Of a stretch of DNA of 64,000 bases, positions 9,508-16,101 are shown piece by piece. Under the pieces are notes generated by a model. The model was given only the letters and a program-made list of their open reading frames with translations, was not told the origin of the DNA and did not search any database. How positions within the stretch are numbered: position 1 is the stretch's first letter; each line of letters begins with the position of its first letter. Both the position numbers and the translations under genes were made by a program. The DNA comes from a bacterium (GTDB lineage: Bacteria > Bdellovibrionota_C > UBA2361 > RFPC01): contig JAUIBK010000009.1 in assembly GCA_030428205.1 (NCBI GenBank), forward strand, positions 1-64,000. The letters are read 5' to 3'.

Positions 9508-10491
9508 TTATCGAACAGAGGCGATATCTTGTATATCGAGCATTCCTATAGGGGAATTGCTGTCATCGACTACGATGAGCTGATCGATGGAGTGCTCTGT
9601 CATGATCTTTTGTGCGCTCTGAATGAGTGCGTGGGGAGCAATAGATTTAGGGCTCTGCCCCATATGCTTCCTTATCTCTTGGTGAAGAAAGTTTGGTTCT
9701 TTTGCTAAGCATCTCCTGAGATCGCCGTCAGTAAAGATTCCGACGAGTTTTTTATCGTCATCGACAACAATAGCAGCACCGGGGCGACCAGGTGTAGAAG
9801 AAACGGCGTGGAGAACTTCACGTGCGTGCATGTCAGCAGTCACAAGACAAAGATTGTCTCCAGTACGCATGATCTCTTCAACGGTAAGTAGTGCCCTACC
9901 GAGGCTTCCGCCGGGGTGAAACTCAGCAAATTGTTCTTTTGTGAAATTTTGTTGAACCTGCACGGCCATTGCTAGTGCATCGCCAAGCGCAAGCATCGCT
10001 GTAGTCGATGTCGTTGGAGCAAGCCCAAGAGGATCTGCTTCTTTCCAATCGCCAATTTGAAGAATAACATCGCTATGTTTTCCAAGGGAGGAGTCGGGTT
10101 TTGCTGTCATAGAGATGATGTGACACCCTCTGCGCTTTATGTGGGGAAGGAGTCGAATGATTTCTTCGGTCTCACCAGAATTAGATAAGATTAGAGCGAT
10201 ATCCGACTCGGTGAATCTGCCCAAGTCTCCGTGAACCGCCTCAGCGGGGTGAAGAAAGAAAGAGGGAACGCCTGTACTAGCAAAAGTGGCTGAGAGCTTT
10301 TGTCCGATAAACCCAGCTTTTCCCATGCCGGTGATCACCAAACGACCAGAGCCTTGGATGCTAAGTATCTCTTTTGTGGCCTCGAGAAAAGAATCTCCGA
10401 TGTGATCGCATAGCCCACTTACTGCTTGTGCTTCAAGCGCGAGGATCTCCTTGGCGAGAGCTATTGGGTCAGAGTGGTCTTTGATCGACAT
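9508..10491 (-). CDS. kdsD: Arabinose-5-phosphate isomerase (KpsF/GutQ family)
   Basis: This 327-residue enzyme interconverts ribulose-5-phosphate and arabinose-5-phosphate, the first step towards Kdo for LPS. It has an N-terminal SIS domain with GMGKAGFIGQK, the family signature HPAEAVHGDLGRF and SNSGETEE, followed by two CBS domains (DADMHAREV and GQSPKSIAPH regions). I set the start at the ATG at 10491 (MSIKDHSDP), which fits the family. An open frame reaches 10605, but its extra 38 residues are encoded partly by the arm of a hairpin repeat. Later Kdo genes are absent here; lptB lies at 39366. Confidence 0.88.
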   Translation of the reverse strand: MSIKDHSDPIALAKEILALEAQAVSGLCDHIGDSFLEATKEILSIQGSGRLVITGMGKAGFIGQKLSATFASTGVPSFFLHPAEAVHGDLGRFTESDIALILSNSGETEEIIRLLPHIKRRGCHIISMTAKPDSSLGKHSDVILQIGDWKEADPLGLAPTTSTTAMLALGDALAMAVQVQQNFTKEQFAEFHPGGSLGRALLTVEEIMRTGDNLCLVTADMHAREVLHAVSSTPGRPGAAIVVDDDKKLVGIFTDGDLRRCLAKEPNFLHQEIRKHMGQSPKSIAPHALIQSAQKIMTEHSIDQLIVVDDSNSPIGMLDIQDIASVR

Positions 10492-10557
10492 GAGGGGATT
10501 ATGGGGGAATGGCATTAAGAAGGCAATTTCTTCTGGGAGGGGTATGTTCAAGGTTGA

Positions 10558-10701
10558 GGCGGAGGTTGATGCCAAGAATAAGGCCAAGGCCAAGATAGAA
10601 GCCAAGGCTGAAGCTGAGGCGAAGGAACAGAATTCCTGGCCTTCTTCTTCGCCTATGCCTTAGTCTCTACCTTGGCCTTATTCTTGGCATCAACCTCCGC
10701 C
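10558..10701. repeat. Long hairpin with 32-bp perfect arms upstream of kdsD
   Basis: Bases 10558-10589 and 10670-10701 are perfect reverse complements over 32 bp. The arms contain GGAGGTTGATGCCAAG. The 80-nt interior holds further partly pairing low-complexity units such as GCCAAGGCTGAAGCTGAGGC, a period near 6. It sits between the 5' end of kdsD and the 3' end of the small membrane protein gene, so it may end the upstream transcript or shape the kdsD leader. Confidence 0.9.
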
Positions 10702-10744
10702 AGATTTGACATTTTAAATAGGTGCTCAGTAGTGAGATCGCAAT

Positions 10745-11023
10745 TTACTGCGGCGGCACGATCATAGATCTTGATACAAGAGATGACAGGAGAAGTACTG
10801 CCACAAAAGAAAAATAAAGAAATCCTCTGCTTTCTCTCCGTCGGTATCCAATCACCCCTCCCATGATCACAAATGGTACAATCAGCACAAGATTGTACCC
10901 AGAAGGAAGCGCGAGGGGCAAAGCAATCAGAAGACCGATGAGTGCACCGAGAACAACAGATGCGAAGGTTCGAAAGGTGTGAAATGCGTTGTCTCCAATA
11001 GGAGAGTTTGATTCGGTGTTCAT
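10745..11023 (-). CDS. Small two-helix membrane protein
   Basis: This 92-residue protein has two or three hydrophobic segments (ASVVLGALIGLLIALPLAL, LVLIVPFVIMGGVIGY and FLYFSFVAVLLLSSLV) and a short polar N terminus. I set the start at the ATG 11023, which overlaps the TraB-like stop as ATGA and implies coupled translation. An upstream frame to 11125 lies inside the preceding gene. I do not recognise a family. Being coupled to a membrane TraB protein, it may work with it. Confidence 0.6.
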   Translation of the reverse strand: MNTESNSPIGDNAFHTFRTFASVVLGALIGLLIALPLALPSGYNLVLIVPFVIMGGVIGYRRRESRGFLYFSFVAVLLLSSLVSRSMIVPPQ

Positions 11024-12189
11024 AGCAGAGAGCTTACACGTTCGAGTCCAATAAAGGTACCGATTGTACCTAAAAGGTTTGTGAGCGCGATTACAAGCAA
11101 AATCTTGGTTACCCGGTTCGTCCAAAAACCTTTCATGGTGGCAACGTCTTCTGCGACAGATTCCAGATCGCCTACCCGTGGCTTACGGATAATCGCCTCT
11201 ACGAGACCAGCCACCCATCCGCCTGCAATAAAAGGGTTTAGCGAGGTAAATGGGCTTGCTAAAAAAGCAGCTAAAATCGTGAGTGGATGACCAAGAGCTA
11301 TGAGAGAGCCGAGTGCTCCAAGTCCGCCGTTCCAGAGAAACCAGGTGGCTGCCATCTCGTAACTTTTTTCTACGCCAGAGTTTGTAAAGCCATAGATAAA
11401 CATTCCAACGACAAGGCAGGGAATGAGCCACGCTAAAAGCTTTGTAAACTTCCTTGGCTTTGGAAGTTTGTCGAGCTTTTCAAGGTCAATCTCTTTCGCA
11501 AACCACGATTTAATACCAGGCACGTGCCCAGCGCCAACAATTGCAACAACAGTGTTGCCGGGTGCAGCTTTAATTTTACCAGCAAGATATTGGTCCCTCT
11601 CGTCGATGAGCGCGGTGCGGACTCCAGGAAGCGCCTCAGAGAACTCTTTCATGAGCTCTTCAAGGGCATCACTCTGCTTGAGTCGTTCAATCTCTTCTTC
11701 GTCAATCTCCTGAGAGCTAAAGAGACCAAAAACCATACTCATGAGAAGTTTCAGCATGCCGAACATGCCAAGCGAAGACCATGTGCGCTTGAGTGTTGTG
11801 CGGATATCTCTATCGGCAAGCACGGTCTTGCTTCCAATATCATCAGCTACTTGAATGGCGCGCATCATCTCTGCGCCAGGTTTTATCTTGAGCTGATCGC
11901 CGAGTTTCTTTTGAAATCCAGCAAGCATGAGTTGAGCAAGAAGAACGTACGATTTTCCTCCGCGTATCACGCTTACAATATCCATCTCCTTCCATCGATC
12001 AGGATTCTTGAGTGAGGTGAAACGAGCGTCGCAAAGCTCAACGGCAACGGAGTCTGGGCACTGTTCGCGGATGACCTCTTCTGCTAAGTCGGCGCTTACT
12101 TCGCTCACATGGGCGGTGCCCACGATATAGATGGAACGGCCGTCGTACTGGATGAGATCGACGTTATCTTTAATGGTTTCAATATTCAC
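11020..12189 (-). CDS. TraB/PrgY-family membrane protein
   Basis: This 389-residue protein has the TraB signature GTAHVS near residue 25 and ELCDAR near 52, plus GAGHVPGI. Four hydrophobic segments occupy the C-terminal third. The family (TraB/PrgY/GumN) is thought to contain metalloprotease-like domains; enterococcal members shut down pheromone activity, but bacterial chromosomal copies have no set role. The start is GTG at 12189 with no strong ribosome-binding site. It is divergent from the glycosyltransferase gene at 12307 and coupled to a small membrane protein downstream. Confidence 0.82.
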   Translation of the reverse strand: MNIETIKDNVDLIQYDGRSIYIVGTAHVSEVSADLAEEVIREQCPDSVAVELCDARFTSLKNPDRWKEMDIVSVIRGGKSYVLLAQLMLAGFQKKLGDQLKIKPGAEMMRAIQVADDIGSKTVLADRDIRTTLKRTWSSLGMFGMLKLLMSMVFGLFSSQEIDEEEIERLKQSDALEELMKEFSEALPGVRTALIDERDQYLAGKIKAAPGNTVVAIVGAGHVPGIKSWFAKEIDLEKLDKLPKPRKFTKLLAWLIPCLVVGMFIYGFTNSGVEKSYEMAATWFLWNGGLGALGSLIALGHPLTILAAFLASPFTSLNPFIAGGWVAGLVEAIIRKPRVGDLESVAEDVATMKGFWTNRVTKILLVIALTNLLGTIGTFIGLERVSSLL

Positions 12190-12306
12190 GCTAGGTATAC
12201 TCTCGTAAGGCGATAAGGAAAAATAGAGTTTCTTATGAGTTAGAGCAAGAGGGCAGGGGGTAAGTCCTTAATATCGTGTCACTTGGGTGGAGAGTTTTTT
12301 CTGTGT

Positions 12307-13842
12307 ATGGTGTCTCTTATGCAGCCTTCAAAGAGCTCTCTATCTACCCAACTCGGCGCTGTGCTTGTGTTTGGCCTTCTTCTCGCTTGGTTCGGATGGG
12401 TCTCACTCGAGCGTCTTGCCTCTGGAGATGAGGGGTTTTACCTCTACGCTGCATCACTTCTTACCAGGGGAAAGCTTCTCTATACAGACTTCTTTTATCC
12501 ACAAGCCCCGCTTCTTCCCTATCTCTATACGCTCCCTTTTCTCGTTGGTGGGGAGAGTTGGCAGAGTGCAAGGCTTTTCTCGGCGATCTTTCCTGCGATA
12601 TCTGGTGGGATTCTTTACCTCCTCCTGGTCCCTTCGATTGGTAGGTTTGGCTCTTTTGTCGGGGTGCTTTTTTTTGCCACTTCTGTGTTTGTCTTTCCAT
12701 GGTTCCCAACAGCTCAAACCTATGGACCGTCTATTGCTTTTCTTCTTGCCAGTTACTTTTATATCTCAAGAGAGCGTTTGACTCCTCGAACACTATTTTT
12801 GAGTGGGCTCTTCTTAGGACTTACCGTAGGCGTGCGGATTTTTTTTGTTGGGCTATTGCCCTTATTCCTGTGCTATCTTTGGGTGCGACGACAAGATTTT
12901 TATGGGACAGTGCGAACAGTATTTGTTTTTTTCTTCTGTGGTTTTGTCCTTTCACTTCTTCCGCATATTTACTTTTTTCTCCTCGATCCAGAGGCCTATT
13001 GGTTTAATAATCTAGGATACCACCTCGGTCGATCTGGCCGGTCTTTTTCTGAGAGCCTTGAACACAAGCTCAAAGTGCTCCAAGTGCTCTCTGGTCTGCG
13101 AGAATCTCAAAAGTTTGAAGGTTATCAGTTTGCTCTTTTTCTCTGGGGATTTGTCGGAGTGGGGCTTTTCTCACTCTTACAAAGGAAGTCCCCAATTTTT
13201 TCCTTTTATGTAGCGTGTGGACTTTGTGTTCTTCATTTTCTGCCTGAGCCTACTTACGTACAGTATTTTTCGACCATTTTTCCGTTTTTGATTCTCGCCG
13301 TATTTCAAAGCTGTCATGGAATCTCTAGAGCAGCGCCTCTCGTGTTTGTTCCAGCAATTCTTCTCGTATTCGTCTTTTCCCTGAACCATTTTCAGGACAA
13401 TCTCGTTCGATATACCGAGACGGGGCAAGGAGTGCTTGGTATTCCGAGTGAAAAACTAGCGGAGGAACGCACACTTGCTTTCTTAGAAAATGTGTCACGA
13501 GATCTCAACTCATTAGTTGCAGCAGGAACTCCTGTTGCAACACTTTGGCCTGGATACTTGATTGGAACTCATCTTGAGGCTACACCAGGATTTGAAAATC
13601 ACTTCACCTTTCGTGCGGGAAATCAGTTAGGAGAAGAGGCGCGTAGAAAATATCATGTGCTGCGCCTCGATGAAGTGCTCTCGATGGTGAGCAAAAAGCA
13701 GGTCTCTTCTGTGCTTGGTTGGAAGCGGGATTTCCGTGGGCCTCTTGTGCGTGAACTCAATAAGAATGGGTATGAAGTCCGTCATGCGTGGGGAACGGTA
13801 CAATTGCGAGAACAGAGCAAGCAACCGCCAAACGAGCAATAA
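12307..13842 (+). CDS. GT-C fold membrane glycosyltransferase-like protein
   Basis: This is a 511-residue polytopic protein with about ten hydrophobic segments. The first periplasmic loop after TM1 carries SGDEGFYLYAA, and the DE pair is the usual catalytic acidic site of GT39/ArnT-like enzymes that use polyprenyl-phosphate sugars. Aromatic residues crowd the membrane segments, and the C-terminal ~120 residues form a soluble domain. The ATG at 12307 has GGAG upstream; an in-frame TTG lies at 12283 and an ATG at 12319. No sugar-donor or acceptor gene is adjacent, so the target (lipid A, O-antigen or protein) is unknown. Confidence 0.75.
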   Translation: MVSLMQPSKSSLSTQLGAVLVFGLLLAWFGWVSLERLASGDEGFYLYAASLLTRGKLLYTDFFYPQAPLLPYLYTLPFLVGGESWQSARLFSAIFPAISGGILYLLLVPSIGRFGSFVGVLFFATSVFVFPWFPTAQTYGPSIAFLLASYFYISRERLTPRTLFLSGLFLGLTVGVRIFFVGLLPLFLCYLWVRRQDFYGTVRTVFVFFFCGFVLSLLPHIYFFLLDPEAYWFNNLGYHLGRSGRSFSESLEHKLKVLQVLSGLRESQKFEGYQFALFLWGFVGVGLFSLLQRKSPIFSFYVACGLCVLHFLPEPTYVQYFSTIFPFLILAVFQSCHGISRAAPLVFVPAILLVFVFSLNHFQDNLVRYTETGQGVLGIPSEKLAEERTLAFLENVSRDLNSLVAAGTPVATLWPGYLIGTHLEATPGFENHFTFRAGNQLGEEARRKYHVLRLDEVLSMVSKKQVSSVLGWKRDFRGPLVRELNKNGYEVRHAWGTVQLREQSKQPPNEQ

Positions 13843-13977
13843 CTCTCTTCTACGAAAAACTACCACTTTTTCTCTCCAGATTACTTACTTAGCTCTAGAA
13901 TGTTGAGCTTGGGCATATTTACGACGTTACGTTCTTTACGGATGAATTATCCTTCAATAAACAAGGAGTAAGTAGTT

Positions 13978-14163
13978 ATGAATATTGATGGAGCCGCACC
14001 ATTAGCTGCGTCACAGGCTGTTACTGAAGCTAAGCCAGCTGAAAAAGCCGATGATAAACCAAAAGAAGAAACCCAAGCAGCTGCACAAGATGATGCTGTT
14101 AAGGTAGAGATTTCTGCGGAATCGCAGAGAGCGCTCGAAGCTTCAGAAAAGTCAGAAGCATAG
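13978..14163 (+). CDS. 61-residue Ala/Glu-rich protein
   Basis: A very acidic, Ala-, Lys- and Glu-rich small protein, probably disordered with a helical tail. The end VKVEISAESQRALEASE resembles the 'V-x-I-S-x-E-A' tail seen in FlgM and other small flagellum-linked proteins, but this is a short pattern. A clear AAGGAG lies nine bases before the ATG, which supports expression. It has no visible partner; the next gene is a transporter. Function unknown. Confidence 0.6.
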   Translation: MNIDGAAPLAASQAVTEAKPAEKADDKPKEETQAAAQDDAVKVEISAESQRALEASEKSEA

Positions 14164-14182
14164 ATATCAAATTCATAGGGTG

Positions 14183-14198
14183 TGCACGTTAACGTGCA
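14183..14198. promoter_or_regulatory. 16-bp perfect palindrome
   Basis: TGCACGTTAACGTGCA is its own reverse complement. It lies 20 bases after the stop of the 61-residue protein gene and about 52 bases before the transporter ATG. It could be an operator for a dimeric regulator, or a short stem acting as a weak terminator; there is no T-run after it. Confidence 0.4.
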
Positions 14199-14249
14199 GT
14201 CTTGAGTTTCTGTAGGGCACTTTAACCAGTTGTATGGTAAAGGTGTCCT

Positions 14250-15113
14250 ATGGGTGTCTTCTTTAGTATTCTTGCCGGGCTCTTATCTGCCTCCAAGGAT
14301 CTTGCAAGTAAACGAATATCGCTTTCCATTAGTGGAGTGCTCTCTGCCTTTGGATCGTTTCTCTTTGCGCTCCCGTATTACCTTGTCCTTTTAGGCTTTC
14401 TCTATCTTTTTGGGTTAGAGGACTTCACCTATTCGAGTCAGTTTATCTCTTTTGTCTTCCTCCGTGCTATCTCTGATATGGGAGCGGAGTGGTGTAAGAT
14501 GGAGGCTATTGGAAGGGCCGATGTATCATTTATTGCTCCTTTTCTAGGGCTAGCTCCACTCTTTCTCCTTTTCGTTTCGCCGGTTCTTACTGGTGATGTG
14601 ATATCTCTCTCAGGGATGGGGGCAGTGCTTGTCGTTATCTTCGGAACTCTTGTCATTCTCACTAAAAAAGGGAGCTTCTCTCACGTACTTGAACACAAAC
14701 ATGCACTGCTCTTCGCGCTTGGATCTTCACTCTGTTTTACCTTTAATAGCTGCTTTGATCGGCTCGCTGTGCAAGAAGCAAGTCCTGTGCTTTCAGGATT
14801 TGCGATGACTTTTCTTGCTGCACTCTTTCTCTTGCCCTTTGCGGTGCGCAGAGGAAACCTTTTGAGCATGCGGTTTGAAGGAGCATATAAACCTCTTTGG
14901 TTACGTGGCCTTTTCGAAGTTCTCTTTATGATTTCAAAGCTCACCGCCCTTCAGTATCTTCCGGTGCAGTACGTTGCTGCTCTCACAAGAAGCTCGCTTG
15001 TATTTACCGTTGTGGGAGCAAAAGTCCTCTATGGAGAGGGTGAATTTAAACGGCGTCTTCTAGGAAGTTTTCTTATTCTCATTGGGGTGATCGGGATTAT
15101 TCTTCTGGGGTAG
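14250..15113 (+). CDS. DMT-superfamily (EamA-type) transporter
   Basis: A 287-residue integral membrane protein with about ten hydrophobic segments in two halves, as in EamA/DMT permeases: the second half begins near HALLFALGSSLCFTFNS, with the repeat-like end LLGSFLILIGVIGIILLG. The family exports or exchanges small metabolites, and the substrate cannot be read from sequence. Start at ATG 14250 with AAAGGTG five bases upstream. It is the last gene before the 15114-15346 gap and the Tad-like locus. Confidence 0.8.
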   Translation: MGVFFSILAGLLSASKDLASKRISLSISGVLSAFGSFLFALPYYLVLLGFLYLFGLEDFTYSSQFISFVFLRAISDMGAEWCKMEAIGRADVSFIAPFLGLAPLFLLFVSPVLTGDVISLSGMGAVLVVIFGTLVILTKKGSFSHVLEHKHALLFALGSSLCFTFNSCFDRLAVQEASPVLSGFAMTFLAALFLLPFAVRRGNLLSMRFEGAYKPLWLRGLFEVLFMISKLTALQYLPVQYVAALTRSSLVFTVVGAKVLYGEGEFKRRLLGSFLILIGVIGIILLG

Positions 15114-15118
15114 TAGGC

Positions 15119-15134
15119 TGGAATGTATATTGCA
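15119..15134 (+). promoter_or_regulatory. Candidate sigma-54 promoter before the Tad-like locus
   Basis: TGGAATGTATATTGCA matches the sigma-54 (-24/-12) consensus TGGCACG-N4-TTGCW at ten of twelve fixed positions, with the required GG-N10-GC spacing. It lies 213 bases before the tadE-like start. RpoN is encoded at 40409-41878 in this window. The rest of the gap (15135-15346) holds a short CATCCA/TGGATG stem at 15260-15284 and nothing else I recognise. Confidence 0.45.
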
Positions 15135-15346
15135 ATCTCATAAGGCGTGCGATGCCCTACTCGAAGCTTAATTGTTTCAGGGGTTTAGTCGGAGTTTTTT
15201 TCCTGAAGCATCTAGTCCTCTATTGCTGATAGGGGGGTGATACGGAGCGATCTGACTTTCATCCATTTGGGGGGCCTTTGGATGATGCAGCAGTCAGTTA
15301 GCCTTACATTTATCACAACGGGTGAGTCAGGGGGAGATAGTACCCT

Positions 15347-15982
15347 ATGCGAAGCGAATCTGGCTCAGTGTATGTTGAGTTTTCTATAGTTGTTCCACTC
15401 TTTCTCTTGCTCACTGCGGGTATCTACGCAGCTACTCTCTTGCTAGGAAACATGGCTATTCTTGTACCTACTTCTTATGAGGCATTGCATGCTGGAGCTG
15501 GGAGAGTTGGCGCTGACGGCGAAAGTGCTATGGACGGGGTTTCTCATCTTTTTGTCACGATTCTTGGTGATGGGCTTGAAGGGTATACGTTTGCCCCATC
15601 CTATAACACTCGAGAACAAGAAACAGCGAATGGAACACTCGAAGTTCCTGTCGTGGAAGTAGAGCTCATGAGTGGTGTTGCAAATGCGCCGACTTTCGCT
15701 ACGCTCGGTCTTGATCTAACGTTGGTAGGTCCACACGTGGGCCGAGATCTCTCTTTGGCAACCGAATCCTTTCAGACGCTCAATGGCCCCTATGATTGTG
15801 ATGGTATGGTGTGTTCTGGAGTAACATGCCCTTCGTCTCCTTGTGGTTCAAAAATCTTCATAGATCCAGCCTCTATCGTATCCATTGATGACATGTTTGA
15901 TTCGCACGTTATCGGGAATGTCTTTGATGGAAGTGACTTAGCTGCTTTTGGCAACGGTCGTCCTGATCAGGATAGTAAGTGA
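15347..15982 (+). CDS. TadE-like pilus assembly protein
   Basis: This 211-residue protein starts SESGSVYVEFSIVVPLFLLLTAGIY, the hallmark of TadE-family pseudopilins (Glu in 'VEFS', hydrophobic helix at residues 9-30). The remainder is an exported domain with two Cys clusters near the end (CDGMVCSGVTCPSSPC) that may form disulphides. GGGGGAG lies upstream of ATG 15347. It leads a run of three same-strand genes for Tad-type anchored proteins, but no tadA/B/C motor genes are in the window. Confidence 0.75.
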   Translation: MRSESGSVYVEFSIVVPLFLLLTAGIYAATLLLGNMAILVPTSYEALHAGAGRVGADGESAMDGVSHLFVTILGDGLEGYTFAPSYNTREQETANGTLEVPVVEVELMSGVANAPTFATLGLDLTLVGPHVGRDLSLATESFQTLNGPYDCDGMVCSGVTCPSSPCGSKIFIDPASIVSIDDMFDSHVIGNVFDGSDLAAFGNGRPDQDSK

Positions 15983-16101
15983 TTTTTTAGTGAGTGCAGA
16001 CAGTACGTTCTTTCCAGTATAGTTTGTGTGATAGGGTAGTTACTACTCGTTGGTGAGGTGTAGCTTGAGCCTTGGGGGGCCATGCTACTATTGGAGGTTG
16101 A

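Noticed and set aside
10492-10605. N-terminal extension of kdsD that looks like a signal peptide
   Set aside because: It is read through one arm of a hairpin repeat, KdsD is cytoplasmic, and the family start fits the ATG at 10491.
12190-12306. Candidate hairpin in the divergent traB-like / glycosyltransferase gap
   Set aside because: No inverted repeat over 8 bp is visible; the gap is normal promoter-sized sequence.
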